A stretch of 64,000 nt of DNA, taken from the NCBI GenBank assembly GCA_964609825.1, contig CAZSSH010000002.1, forward strand, positions 248,001 to 312,000. The letters run 5' to 3'. This DNA is from CAZSSH01 sp964609825. Lineage in GTDB: Bacteria > Verrucomicrobiota > Lentisphaeria > Victivallales > Victivallaceae. The notes under the pieces were generated by a model. That model had not been told where the DNA came from. It saw nothing but the letters and a program-made list of their open reading frames with translations, and searched no databases. The position numbers and the translations under genes are program-made. This document shows, in pieces, positions 9,148-17,908 of the stretch (its first letter is position 1; each line of letters opens with the position of its first letter).

Positions 9148-10896
9148 TTACTCCAAGTTTTGATATTTGGGGTTGGACGGAAAGAGTTCTTTCATCCGCT
9201 GGTGGTGTTTACGCATGGTCGCGTAATCGCGGCGCAGCTTGGCAATGTCGGCGAAACGCTGGTGCAAGCTCGGCTTGTCGGCGGTGCGCTTGGCCGCCTC
9301 CAAATAATACTCCTCGGCAAGCACCAATTTACCGTTTTGCAAGTAATAATCCCCCACCGCCTCGTAGCCAAAGGGGGAATAGGGCGCAATCGCCTTGACT
9401 TCGTTAAACGCATAAATGATTTTGGCCTCGTCCGGTTTGGGCGCGTCGCGCGTCCCCGGGCGGCTCACCGCGTACAATTGATCCAGCGCCTTGTCAAATT
9501 GCAAAACCCGGTAATTGCCCCAAATCGCCAACACGCCGAGCAAAAACATGAGCCCCATGCCGACATAGGAGCGTTTCGCCGCCGATTCCGCCGCTTCGGG
9601 CATCAATGCAAGCAAAATCATCAACCCCAAAGCAGCCATGCTGGCCGCAATCTGCAAATTGATCTCCATACAGCTGTGCAATAAAAACACCGCCGCCGCC
9701 CAAAAGGCGCACTGGTGCAACAGTGACTTTTTGCGGTTGCGCCACGCGAGAAACAAAGGGTAAAGATACGCCGTCAGCACCATCAGCAAAGATAATACGC
9801 CGCACTGGGTGCCGAATGCCAAAAAAATATTGTGCGGGTCGCGTGCGGACTCGTCGCTGTCGGTGGTCTTGATTTTCATGTGCCGGTTAAAAAAACCGCC
9901 CCAGCCGTACCCGGCAAGGGGTTGCTCGCCGATTTGCCGGATTGAGCTCGTGAAGTAATTGACGCGCTCGTCGGCCGACAAGAGTCCGCGGCTCGAGTAT
10001 TTGACATAAACACCGCCCGCCGCAATCGCCAACACGCCCAGCGCAATCAACGTAATTTTGAGGGATTTTTTCATCGGGTGGTCGAGACACCACAAGCCCG
10101 CCGCAATCAACAAACACAGCACCGCACCACGGCTCCGGGTCAAAAAGAGCACCGCCAGCAGGCCGCCGATGCCGGGGATCAAAAAGAGCCAGCGCGTCAG
10201 GCGCACCGGCTCGACGCGCTCGGACAACCTGACCAAAAAATAAATGGTTACCGGAAGCGCCAGAAGCAAAAATCCGGCCAAAGCATTGCAGGAGACAAAG
10301 GTCGCAAACACCCGGTCATCGGCGATGCGCGCTTGCATCACATGGTTGACATAGAGCCCGGCGGCCATTTGCTGCGCCAGAAAATCGCGGGTTTCGGCAA
10401 AGCCGTAAAAATATTGCTGGAGCCCCGACACTACCGTGATCAAAGTCCCCGCCCCCAAGGCGTACAAAAAATATTTGCCCCACTCCGGACGGCGGCTCAA
10501 GGTCAAGGCAACGGCAAAATAAAACGCGGAGAGGCCGCAGAGGTAAAAAAACTGGTCAACCGGGTAATCCAAAGTTTCGGCATGGAGAAACCCCGGCAAA
10601 GCCGCCAACACCGGCAGCACGCCCAAACAGAGCGCCGCCCGCCCCAATAAGCTCCGCCACCAACCGGCGGCGGGGGGGAAGGCGAGCAAGGTCAGCAAAA
10701 GCCAGCAACCGGCCACCACGCCAAAGCTGTGGGCGGGCCAGTTGATGATGATCAAAGCGTAGATGTCCTCGGGAAAAAAGCTGGTCGCCTCGGGCATCAC
10801 TGACAACGAGCCGAATTTCAGCGGCAGCAAAAAAGCAAAGACCCAGCCGAAAACACCGGCGTACCATTGCAGTCTTGAGCTGGGATTGCTACTCAT
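9148..10896 (-). CDS. Wzy_C-type membrane ligase (O-antigen ligase or PglL-like oligosaccharyltransferase)
   Basis: Polytopic inner-membrane protein of 582 residues with roughly 12 hydrophobic segments, a large external loop containing the Wzy_C motif DPHNIFLAFGTQCGVLSL (H355), and a soluble C-terminal ~100 residues of paired helices (AYSPFGYEAVGDYYLQNGK and following) that look TPR-like. Such proteins either ligate glycans to lipid A-core or attach them to pilins. ATG 10894-10896 overlaps the stop of the upstream permease by 8 nt (ATGAGTAG); longer upstream reading frame is in the wrong frame of the permease and lacks hydrophobic character. It is last in an operon that begins with a pseudopilin, which makes a pilin-glycosylation role worth considering. 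Confidence 0.78.
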   Translation of the reverse strand: MSSNPSSRLQWYAGVFGWVFAFLLPLKFGSLSVMPEATSFFPEDIYALIIINWPAHSFGVVAGCWLLLTLLAFPPAAGWWRSLLGRAALCLGVLPVLAALPGFLHAETLDYPVDQFFYLCGLSAFYFAVALTLSRRPEWGKYFLYALGAGTLITVVSGLQQYFYGFAETRDFLAQQMAAGLYVNHVMQARIADDRVFATFVSCNALAGFLLLALPVTIYFLVRLSERVEPVRLTRWLFLIPGIGGLLAVLFLTRSRGAVLCLLIAAGLWCLDHPMKKSLKITLIALGVLAIAAGGVYVKYSSRGLLSADERVNYFTSSIRQIGEQPLAGYGWGGFFNRHMKIKTTDSDESARDPHNIFLAFGTQCGVLSLLMVLTAYLYPLFLAWRNRKKSLLHQCAFWAAAVFLLHSCMEINLQIAASMAALGLMILLALMPEAAESAAKRSYVGMGLMFLLGVLAIWGNYRVLQFDKALDQLYAVSRPGTRDAPKPDEAKIIYAFNEVKAIAPYSPFGYEAVGDYYLQNGKLVLAEEYYLEAAKRTADKPSLHQRFADIAKLRRDYATMRKHHQRMKELFPSNPKYQNLE

Positions 10897-12247
10897 AGCG
10901 CAAGGCTTCGATCGGGTCCAGCTTGGACGCTTTCCACGCCGGATAAAAGCCGAAAACGATCCCGACCCCGGCGGAAACCAGCACCGCCGCCAACACCGTC
11001 CCCGGACTGGACTCGACCGGCCAGCCCTGGAAGTACTCGACCGCCAGCGCCGCCCCGTGCCCAAGCATGATCCCGATGATCCCGCCGACCAGACAGAGCA
11101 CCATCGACTCGATGAGAAACTGCTGCAAAATGTCAATCGAGCGCGCCCCGACCGCCATCCGGAGACCGATTTCGCGCGTACGCTCGGTCACCGAAACGAG
11201 CATGATATTCATGATCCCGACCCCGCCCACGACGAGCGAAATCAAGGCGACGATCAGCAGCAAATTGGTCATAATGGCCGAGGTCCCGGATAAGGTTTTC
11301 ATAAACTCGGTCGAGTTGCGAATCCAAAAGTCGTCGGTATAATTGGGCTTGATCCGGTGGCGCTCGCGCAACAGCTGCGTCAGCTCCTCAATCGCCGCTT
11401 TGACCTTGCCGGGCGCGACCGCGCCGACCAAAATCTGGTCAAGGTGGGTAAAACGCGGCACCATCATGGTGTCGGTGCGGAAATTGTTGTCCTGCTCCGG
11501 AAACAAGGCGACGCCGCTCCCCGGGTACATTGAGCTCGGCGACGAGGCGGCACTGCTGGTAGTGTACGACGGGGAACCCGTGCGCAAGCCGGTGATGCGC
11601 ATGCGGATCGTCGTCCACGGAGCAAGCACGATGTCGTCCTCGTCGGAGCCCATCATATTGGCCCCTTTGCCCTCCAATACGCCGATGACCTTAAAATTGA
11701 CGTCCTTGATGCGGATCTCGGCGTCAATCGGCGAGAGTCCGCCAAAGACTTCGCGGACAATCGTCTGGCCGACCACGCAGACGCGGGCCTGCGATTCGAC
11801 CTCGCGGGTGGTAAAAGCACGCCCCTCAAGGAGGTTAAAATTGCGGATGCTGAAATAATCGGGCGAGGTACCGATGAACTGGGCCGGAGTCCAGTTAAGG
11901 CTGCCGTAAATGAGCTGCATGCCGCGCGCCAGCACAATCGGCGCGGTGCCGGAGACGTTGACGCACTCGCGGGCAATCGCCGCCGCGTCGTCGGGGGTCA
12001 AAGACATCGCCGAGCCGCCGCCCATATTGACGCCGATCTGGCGCGACCAGCCGGGCATCACGAGGACGGTATTGGCCCCCATCTTCTCAATCGAGCGTTT
12101 GATCGAAGTGGAGGAGCCTTTGCCGATTTCCATCATGGCGATGACGGCGGCAATGCCGATGACAATCCCCAAGGTGGTTAACACGGCGCGGGTCGGGTTG
12201 CGGAACAAAGCGCGAAAGGCGACGGTCACGGTTTTATCAAGCTTCAT
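10889..12247 (-). CDS. MacB-type ABC transporter permease
   Basis: FtsX-family permease, 452 residues. Layout: cytoplasmic start, first membrane helix near residues 18-40 (LTTLGIVIGIAAVIAMMEIG), a long periplasmic MacB_PCD domain to about residue 320, then three membrane helices with VTERTREIGLRMAVGAR between the first two. This is the fold of mechanotransmission transporters (MacB, LolCDE-like) that act on periplasmic substrates such as lipoproteins, toxins or peptides. Its start overlaps the ATPase gene stop by 4 nt. No MacA-type adaptor is nearby. The partner lipoprotein and pseudopilin upstream are candidate substrates or partners by position only. Confidence 0.88.
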   Translation of the reverse strand: MKLDKTVTVAFRALFRNPTRAVLTTLGIVIGIAAVIAMMEIGKGSSTSIKRSIEKMGANTVLVMPGWSRQIGVNMGGGSAMSLTPDDAAAIARECVNVSGTAPIVLARGMQLIYGSLNWTPAQFIGTSPDYFSIRNFNLLEGRAFTTREVESQARVCVVGQTIVREVFGGLSPIDAEIRIKDVNFKVIGVLEGKGANMMGSDEDDIVLAPWTTIRMRITGLRTGSPSYTTSSAASSPSSMYPGSGVALFPEQDNNFRTDTMMVPRFTHLDQILVGAVAPGKVKAAIEELTQLLRERHRIKPNYTDDFWIRNSTEFMKTLSGTSAIMTNLLLIVALISLVVGGVGIMNIMLVSVTERTREIGLRMAVGARSIDILQQFLIESMVLCLVGGIIGIMLGHGAALAVEYFQGWPVESSPGTVLAAVLVSAGVGIVFGFYPAWKASKLDPIEALRYE

Positions 12248-12951
12248 GCGTGCTGCCCCTCTTTTTTGGCAAACACGCCGGAAATGATCTGGCCGTCGTG
12301 GATATGGATGCTGCGTTTGGCAAAGTCGGCCACCTCGGTGGCGTGGGTCACCAAAATAATGGTGATGCCGTCATCGTTGAGCTCCTGAAACATGGCCATG
12401 ACTTCCTCGCTGGTATGCGAGTCAAGGTTGCCGGTGGGCTCGTCGGCAAACAGCACCGGCGGGCGGTTGATGAGAGCGCGGGCGATCGCGACCCGCTGCT
12501 GCTGGCCGCCGGAGAGTTGCGAGGGGTAGTGGTGAAAACGGCTGGACAAGCCGACCCTCTCCAGCATCTCCATCCCGCGTTTGCGCGCTTCGCGGCGGGT
12601 GAGACCGCCGGCGGTGTAGGACAACGGCATAATCACGTTTTCCAGTGCGCTGGTGCGAGGCAAAAGATTGAAGCTTTGAAAGACAAAGCCGATTTTTTTG
12701 TTGCGGACCATTGCCCGCCGGTCGCCGTCCAATGAGCCGACCTCCTGACCGTCCAGATAATACTCGCCGGTGGTCGGGCGGTCGAGACAGCCCAAAATAT
12801 TCATCAAGGTGCTCTTGCCGGAGCCGGAGGCGCCCATCAAGGCCACGTATTCGCCTTTACCGATGTCCAGCGAGATTCCGCGCAGCACCGGCACTGTAAT
12901 TTCTCCCAAAAAATAAGTTTTGGTAATATTGTTCAGCTTGATGAGACTCAT
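12244..12951 (-). CDS. ABC transporter ATP-binding protein (MacB/LolD family)
   Basis: 235-residue ATPase energising the downstream permease. Walker A GASGSGKST (40-48), Q-loop FQSFNLLPRTSALENV, signature LSGGQQQRVAIARAL, Walker B VLFADEPTGNLDSHTSEEV and the switch His in LVTHATEVA are all intact. The LPRTSALENVIMPLSY region is typical of the MacB/LolD subfamily. The gene lies 6 nt after the lipoprotein gene and overlaps the permease by 4 nt. Confidence 0.94.
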   Translation of the reverse strand: MSLIKLNNITKTYFLGEITVPVLRGISLDIGKGEYVALMGASGSGKSTLMNILGCLDRPTTGEYYLDGQEVGSLDGDRRAMVRNKKIGFVFQSFNLLPRTSALENVIMPLSYTAGGLTRREARKRGMEMLERVGLSSRFHHYPSQLSGGQQQRVAIARALINRPPVLFADEPTGNLDSHTSEEVMAMFQELNDDGITIILVTHATEVADFAKRSIHIHDGQIISGVFAKKEGQHA

Positions 12952-12957
12952 GATCGG

Positions 12958-13332
12958 TTAAAACCCGTAAACGCTTTGACGCTGTTTCTTTCTGATTTCT
13001 TCGTTTTTGCGGTTAATGGCGTCAATATCGGCGCCGGAGACATCCATATTGGTGTTTTTGAGACTGGCTTTTTCGGCATCGCTCAAATCAGAGAAGAGGA
13101 TGTAATCATCCTTTTTACGGGTGCCGAAATAATCGGGAATGACCTCGTCGCGCTTGGCCGGGGCGGCCTGCGCCGAAGCTTTTTTGGCGGCTTCCGCCTT
13201 GGCGTCGGCCTTGGTTTTTGCCTTGGCGGGATCCTCGTCAAAGTATTCGCGGAAAGTGCTGCACGATGACAGCACCAGCATCAGCGCCAGAGCGCTGCCG
13301 ATCTTAATTATTCCAGCTTGCCACATCGTCAT
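12958..13332 (-). CDS. Small lipoprotein with charged helical domain
   Basis: 124 residues. A signal peptide ends in the lipobox LVLSSC (Cys at about residue 24), so the protein should be lipidated and exported. The mature part holds an Ala/Lys-rich stretch (about 35-60) likely to be helical, then PDYFGTRKKDDYILFSDLSD and a C-terminal charged helix. No family recognised. Start could be ATG 13330-13332 or the in-frame ATG at 13324-13326; neither has a strong Shine-Dalgarno. It overlaps the pseudopilin gene by 29 nt in another frame, so translation is probably coupled. Confidence 0.7.
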   Translation of the reverse strand: MTMWQAGIIKIGSALALMLVLSSCSTFREYFDEDPAKAKTKADAKAEAAKKASAQAAPAKRDEVIPDYFGTRKKDDYILFSDLSDAEKASLKNTNMDVSGADIDAINRKNEEIRKKQRQSVYGF

Positions 13333-13966
13333 CCGTCTTGGCCGGGCCGCCCACGTCCACTAAAATGTTTTTGCCATCGTTATTCTGCCCATTGGGGCCG
13401 TACGAGTAAATCACTGCTTTGGCGGAGAGATTGCCGCTGCCGGTGGGGCTGGGAATCTTGTCGCTGTAATCAGTGTTAATGATAATCGTATATCGGTTGC
13501 CCCACGGATCGCGCCACAGTTGCTTGAGATTATCGGCATCGGCATCATATTTTTTGCCATTATCAAACTTGGGCTTGGGATCAAGAAATTTGAGCTTGCG
13601 ACTATTGATATTGAGCGAGCTCAACCCCGTATTATTGGGAACGGTCAACTCGGCAATCAAAGCATCATAAGCACCTTGTGCATCAGAATCCACCTCGCCG
13701 AATTGGAAAGATTTGTCTAAGTCATAGGATTTTGCATCTTTGCCGTTAAATGTAACTTTATTTGATGATTTGGTGACCATCTTGCCGTAGGTGGTTTCCA
13801 CGTTTTTGAGCGCCATCAAAATGGCCGCCATATCGGATTTGGCCTGGACGATTGCCGCCTTTTGCCGGGCGCCGATCACCGCGGGCAACACCAGACCGGC
13901 CAAAATAGCGATGATGCCAATGACCACCAACAGCTCCACCAGGGAGAAATTTTTGCGTTGCTTCAT
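13304..13966 (-). CDS. Type IV pilin-like / pseudopilin (GspG-like)
   Basis: 220 residues. N-terminal class III signal: short basic leader MKQRKN, then FSLVELLVVIGIIAILAG, a hydrophobic helix with the Glu at +5. The residue before the predicted cut is Asn, not Gly. The body contains a region LWRDPWGNRYTIII and then YSYGPNGQNN, which is the pattern of major pseudopilin GspG (WGxPY...SYGxDG). ATG 13964-13966 was chosen for AAAGGAT 9 nt upstream; an upstream in-frame ATG would add a hydrophilic leader without purpose. First gene of the operon running down to 9148. Confidence 0.88.
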   Translation of the reverse strand: MKQRKNFSLVELLVVIGIIAILAGLVLPAVIGARQKAAIVQAKSDMAAILMALKNVETTYGKMVTKSSNKVTFNGKDAKSYDLDKSFQFGEVDSDAQGAYDALIAELTVPNNTGLSSLNINSRKLKFLDPKPKFDNGKKYDADADNLKQLWRDPWGNRYTIIINTDYSDKIPSPTGSGNLSAKAVIYSYGPNGQNNDGKNILVDVGGPAKTDDDVASWNN

Positions 13967-14018
13967 TGTTTTATCCTTTATATTAATACAGACTGATCCA
14001 CAAAATCGTACTTTATAT

Positions 14019-14047
14019 ATACTAAGCCGTTTCGGGCATTTTTTCAA
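14019..14047 (-). promoter_or_regulatory. Promoter for the minus-strand pseudopilin operon
   Basis: Minus strand: TTGAAA (14042-14047), 17 bp, TAGTAT (14019-14024). A TATATA just downstream is an alternative -10 with poor spacing. Confidence 0.45.
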
Positions 14048-14097
14048 CGTCTTTTTATTTTTTTTTGTGAAAAAAGCGCAATATTTGCCGAAAAAAC

Positions 14098-14125
14098 TTG
14101 AAAATATCTTATTTTACAGTATAGT
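14098..14125 (+). promoter_or_regulatory. Promoter for the plus-strand pseudopilin at 14172
   Basis: TTGAAA (14098-14103), 16 bp, TATAGT (14120-14125). Predicted start near 14132, a 40-nt leader. Confidence 0.6.
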
Positions 14126-14171
14126 TTCAGATAGGACATTTTTAATTACCAACCATTTGAGGGGACAAGAT

Positions 14172-14846
14172 ATGATACGCCGCAATTTCTCCATCATTGA
14201 GCTTTTAACCGTCATCGCGATTATCGCCATTTTGGCCGGCTTGCTGTTTCCGGCCTTGGGCCACGCCCGCGCCGCCGCCAAAACCGCGGCTTGTCTGAGC
14301 AACCAAAAGCAAACCATGCACAGCTTGCAGGAGTCGATGAATGCCAATGACCAGTTTTTGAAATCCTTTGACGATTCGGCGACGGACATGCCCTATTGGA
14401 GCAAATATCTGTTCGACAAGGACATTATCCAAAATTTTAAGCCCTACCGCTGCCCGGCCATGAAATTCAACCTTCCCGAAACCGGCAACACCGCTTATGG
14501 CCAAGCTTACGGCGTAGTGGCTTACACAACCGGCAAAGAAGGGTTTGACTTCCGCGGCACCAAATACCTGACCGACGGCAGCAACAGCATTTCCCCGAGC
14601 TCGCTTGCCTTGGGCGGCTGCTCGGTCAACAGCAGCACCACTGCCTGCCCCGCAATCGACTTTTTGAGCAGCGCCACCGCTAAAATAGGCAATCCCTACG
14701 CCATCCACAGCAAGGATACCAACATGTTCTTTCTCGACGGCCGCGCCCAGACGGTCAAGGCGGAGGAAAAAGGCAGCTTTTTCACACCCGACAGCAGTAC
14801 GGCCAAATCCAAAGCGCTTACCGTCAATTTCATCGCCGAAAAGTAA
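14172..14846 (+). CDS. Pseudopilin, prepilin-type N-terminus (DUF1559-like)
   Basis: 224 residues. Leader MIRRN followed by FSIIELLTVIAIIAILAGLL, a prepilin-type helix with Glu at +5 and Asn, not Gly, at -1. The body is small-residue rich with several cysteines, and ends with NMFFLDGRAQTVKA, the DG motif that in this family usually reads DGH. ATG 14172 has AGGGGAC upstream; the frame continues upstream without a stop but that portion overlaps the divergent promoter region. Monocistronic, ending in a strong terminator. Confidence 0.85.
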   Translation: MIRRNFSIIELLTVIAIIAILAGLLFPALGHARAAAKTAACLSNQKQTMHSLQESMNANDQFLKSFDDSATDMPYWSKYLFDKDIIQNFKPYRCPAMKFNLPETGNTAYGQAYGVVAYTTGKEGFDFRGTKYLTDGSNSISPSSLALGGCSVNSSTTACPAIDFLSSATAKIGNPYAIHSKDTNMFFLDGRAQTVKAEEKGSFFTPDSSTAKSKALTVNFIAEK

Positions 14847-14865
14847 AAAAATCATCATCCGACCC

Positions 14866-14894
14866 GGCGGCGCACCGTGCGCCGCCTTTTTTTT
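14866..14894 (+). terminator. Rho-independent terminator
   Basis: A long GC-rich inverted repeat GGCGGCGCAC/GTGCGCCGCC (14866-14875, 14877-14886) followed by eight T. It ends the 14172 pseudopilin unit. Confidence 0.9.
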
Positions 14895-14927
14895 AACCGC
14901 ATTTATATTATTTAAAGGAGAGAAATC

Positions 14928-15302
14928 ATGGCCGGCATTAAAATGTACAACCAGACCGGAGACGCCAAGGCGCAGGAAATCCAAAAAGGCATGGCCAAGA
15001 AATTCGGCTTTGTCCCCGAGGTCTTTCAAGTCATGGGCCGCAACGGCGATTTTTTGGAAGCCGTGCTCAAAGTAGCGGAAACTTCCGGCAAGGGGCTCGA
15101 CCCCAAAACCAAAGAATTGATCATGATCGCGGTGAGCGCCGTCAACGGCTGCGAATACTGCCTTGACGCCCACCGCTCGATCGCCCTCAAATCAGGCGTA
15201 ACCGACGAAGAAATATCAGCCGCCGTCGAAGTGGCCGCCGCCATCAGTCTCTTCAACAATTTTAACAAGGGTATTAGTCTAAAATCTGACCTCAAAAGTT
15301 AA
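14928..15302 (+). CDS. Carboxymuconolactone decarboxylase/AhpD-like protein
   Basis: 124-residue all-helical protein of the CMD/AhpD family. The motif CEYCLDAHRSIALKSG carries the CxxC plus His of AhpD-type peroxidase partners (Cys pair near residues 75 and 78). Such proteins reduce peroxides or act as redox partners, and form homo-oligomers. AAAGGAGAG sits 7 nt before the ATG. It stands alone between two pseudopilin genes and shows no functional tie to them. The precise substrate is unknown. Confidence 0.85.
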   Translation: MAGIKMYNQTGDAKAQEIQKGMAKKFGFVPEVFQVMGRNGDFLEAVLKVAETSGKGLDPKTKELIMIAVSAVNGCEYCLDAHRSIALKSGVTDEEISAAVEVAAAISLFNNFNKGISLKSDLKS

Positions 15303-15360
15303 TTTTGGCCTCAAAAATACAATTCTAACAAAAAAAAATTGATTTTTTTCGTATTTGGAC

Positions 15361-15389
15361 TTGCTTTTTGCGGTTTTTTTTGCTAAAAT
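15361..15389 (+). promoter_or_regulatory. Promoter of the highly expressed pilin
   Basis: -35 TTGCTT (15361-15366), 17 bp, extended -10 TGC-TAAAAT (15384-15389). The predicted leader is about 85 nt and A-rich up to AAGGA before the start. A-rich sequence upstream (15330-15345) could act as an UP element. Confidence 0.6.
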
Positions 15390-15480
15390 ATATACAGTGA
15401 CAGTTAAATGCCTTCCAAAAACGGTTTTTTTGGATAAGAAGCATGAACTAAGAAACGAAATAAAAAGGAATAGAAACAAA

Positions 15481-16086
15481 ATGAAACAAAGTCGTGGTTT
15501 TACCCTGATCGAGTTGCTCGTCGTGATTGCCATCATCGCCATCCTGGCCGGCATGCTGTTGCCCGCCTTGAACCAGGCTCGCGAAAAGGCCCGTCGTATC
15601 TCCTGTACCTCCAATCTCCGTCAGATTGGCCAGACCCTCAAGCAGTACTCGATCGACTATGCCGACCGTTTCCCCTGCGGCAACACCGTTGCTGCTGCTG
15701 ACAACCGCACCGGTCTTGAGTTGCTCCGCAAAAATGACTACCTGACCGACTACGGCGTCTACACCTGCGCCTCCACCACCACCGCCCAAGGCACCGGCAC
15801 CGTCTCTTTGGACATCCTCGTCAACACTGACTATGCTTATGCCGCCGGCATGATGGAAGGTGACTCTCAGGTCTACGGTCGTTCCGATTCCGGTATCGCT
15901 TCCGACATTGGTAACAAAGTGACTGCTGCTGCCCGTAACGGCGATGCCGCCAACCACTCCGATTTCGGTAACATCCTCTTCCAGGGCGGCCATGTCCAAG
16001 GCTTCTCCGGCAACAAATGGTACAATGCCACCAACCGCGGTAACTCTTTGATTTACCCGAACAACGAAGCCGCTACCGGCTGGTAA
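15481..16086 (+). CDS. Probable major type IV pilin/pseudopilin
   Basis: 201 residues. Leader MKQSRG then FTLIELLVVIAIIAILAGMLL; the only pilin-like gene in the window with the canonical Gly at -1. Ala-, Gly-, Thr- and Ser-rich body. In place of the usual DG motif near the C-terminus it reads LFQGGHVQGF. Codon use differs from all neighbours: CGT, GGT, GCT and TCC are favoured where others use CGC and GGC, a sign of very high expression. Own promoter and a UUCG-capped terminator make it a single-gene unit. ATG 15481 was chosen for AAGGA about 10 nt upstream; the frame is open further upstream, but that part is AT-rich leader. Confidence 0.87.
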   Translation: MKQSRGFTLIELLVVIAIIAILAGMLLPALNQAREKARRISCTSNLRQIGQTLKQYSIDYADRFPCGNTVAAADNRTGLELLRKNDYLTDYGVYTCASTTTAQGTGTVSLDILVNTDYAYAAGMMEGDSQVYGRSDSGIASDIGNKVTAAARNGDAANHSDFGNILFQGGHVQGFSGNKWYNATNRGNSLIYPNNEAATGW

Positions 16087-16138
16087 GAATCAGCTGAGCT
16101 GGGCTCACAATCTAATTTGTAAAAATTAGAACAGAATC

Positions 16139-16165
16139 AAAGGAGGCTTCGGCCTCCTTTTTTAT
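16139..16165 (+). terminator. Rho-independent terminator with UUCG loop
   Basis: AAAGGAGGC (16139-16147), loop TTCG, GCCTCCTTT (16152-16160), then a T-rich tail. Very stable; it closes the major pilin gene. Confidence 0.92.
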
Positions 16166-16234
16166 TTTATTGCAACGCCAAAACTAATTTACCCAAACGC
16201 TTTCCATGACGCCAATCAAAAAAAGGAAACAATC

Positions 16235-17908
16235 TTGTCATTGCTCCAAAAATATCCCGCCGCGATCATCACAGCCATCTTGCTGACGGCTTATCCTTTA
16301 TTGCTGGTTCCCTCAAAATTTCCGGGCGACCTGGCGGTTGCCGACTTCAATGTGCTGACGCCGCTCGCTCTCGGCTTGCTGGCACTGCGGACCACAGCTT
16401 TTGCCCGGTTGTGGCACAGCGGGAAACTGATGCAAATCTGGTTTGCAGCCTTGGGTCTCTGCGTCATTTTATCGTTGTATTTTTACCGGGCCAACCGCGA
16501 GTCGATGGATCAATTGGTCGGCGGCCTGGGGTTGCTGGTACTGCCGCTTTTGGGGATGGTCTACCGTCGCGAGGGTCAAAAATATCTGCCGCAAGTACTG
16601 GCGGCATTGTTTGTCGTCAATCTTGTCCATTTGGCTGTATTCGGCGCCCTTTCGCCTTATCCCTACGGGCTTACCGGCAATTGGAACTGGTCATGGACGC
16701 TGCTGGCAGCCTGTGCTCCCGCCGCGGCTCTGATGTTGCCGCCCGGCTGGCGATTGGGTGGTGCGGTGACGCTGACCGTGATTGCGCTGCTGTTGCCCGC
16801 CGTCCTCTTTCCGCAATATCTCTCCAAAGGTACTATGATCGCGGCGACGCTGGCGGCAATGTTTTTGCTGCTGCGGCGTTTCCTCTCCTGGCCCAAGTTT
16901 TTGATTTTGGCCGCGGCGGCGACGGTGATCCTCATTTGCGTATTGCCTTATTTCAAACTTGATTCGGACATCCGCCGCGATTTGTGGCAGGGCTCGCTGG
17001 CCACCCTTTCGCTCACCGGTCACGGCCCCGGCAGTTTCGAAAATGTGGTTGCCGGACATTTGCCGACCCGATATTTTCTCTCGCCCTTTGCGGCCGACCG
17101 CCATATCCACCCCCACAACCAATTGCTGCTTTATGCCAATGATTACGGGATTTCCGGGCTGGTATTTTTGACGGTCTTGCTGTACATGGCGCTCCGCAAC
17201 AGTTTCCGGCTCTCGGCCGACCCGGTGCTGCTCTGGCCGTTTTTGCTTTTTCTGCTTCACGGACTGGTTGACACCGTCCTCAGCACTGTGATCATCGGAA
17301 GCGTGTTTTTGCTGCTGACGGGGATCCTGGCAAGCAACGGCAAATTCCGAAATTACCCCAACTGGCTGTTGGCCAACCTTGCCTTTGTTTTGGCCGGTTT
17401 GCTGTTGCTGTCCAACGTCGTCAGCAACTATTGTTATCGCGAAGCCAAATTGGCGCTTCAAGACAACAATGCCGATTTGGCCGCCAAACGCATTTTGTGG
17501 AGCATCAACACCCGCCCCAGCAATGACAATCTTTATCTGGCCGGTACCATCGCCTTGTTTCATCAAAAAGACCCGGTCAGGGCGGAGAAATATTTTACGG
17601 CGATGAATCAAAATAATTACAGCCACCGCAACGGCCGGCTGGCCCGCGCGCTGGCGGCGCAAGGAAAATTTGCAGAGTCAATCCCCTATTTTGAGGCGGA
17701 GAAGCGCAATTTTCCATTGAGTTTGATCAATTTATACTATTTTAATCAAGTGAAAAACAAACTCAACATCCCATTTGACAAACAAGAGTTTGACACGATA
17801 TTAACGCTCAAAAACATCCCTTCGCGGGAAATTCCTTGCGTGCTTAAAAACAACCTCCTCGACGATAATTTGGCAGAGCTCAAAACCCATGTTGACCAAC
17901 ATCAATAG
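16235..17908 (+). CDS. Wzy_C-type membrane ligase with TPR-like tail
   Basis: 557 residues, about 11-12 hydrophobic segments, an external loop with HIHPHNQLLLYANDYG (His 294 of the Wzy_C H-N motif), then a soluble C-terminus from about residue 400 with TPR-like helices (AKRILWSINTRPSNDN, ARALAAQGKFAESIPYFEAE). Either an O-antigen ligase or a PglL/PilO-type protein O-oligosaccharyltransferase. It begins with TTG at 16235, supported by AAAGGAA 8 nt upstream, and lies 148 nt after the major pilin gene. It overlaps the next membrane protein gene by 20 nt. Its architecture parallels the minus-strand protein at 9148. Confidence 0.78.
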   Translation: MSLLQKYPAAIITAILLTAYPLLLVPSKFPGDLAVADFNVLTPLALGLLALRTTAFARLWHSGKLMQIWFAALGLCVILSLYFYRANRESMDQLVGGLGLLVLPLLGMVYRREGQKYLPQVLAALFVVNLVHLAVFGALSPYPYGLTGNWNWSWTLLAACAPAAALMLPPGWRLGGAVTLTVIALLLPAVLFPQYLSKGTMIAATLAAMFLLLRRFLSWPKFLILAAAATVILICVLPYFKLDSDIRRDLWQGSLATLSLTGHGPGSFENVVAGHLPTRYFLSPFAADRHIHPHNQLLLYANDYGISGLVFLTVLLYMALRNSFRLSADPVLLWPFLLFLLHGLVDTVLSTVIIGSVFLLLTGILASNGKFRNYPNWLLANLAFVLAGLLLLSNVVSNYCYREAKLALQDNNADLAAKRILWSINTRPSNDNLYLAGTIALFHQKDPVRAEKYFTAMNQNNYSHRNGRLARALAAQGKFAESIPYFEAEKRNFPLSLINLYYFNQVKNKLNIPFDKQEFDTILTLKNIPSREIPCVLKNNLLDDNLAELKTHVDQHQ

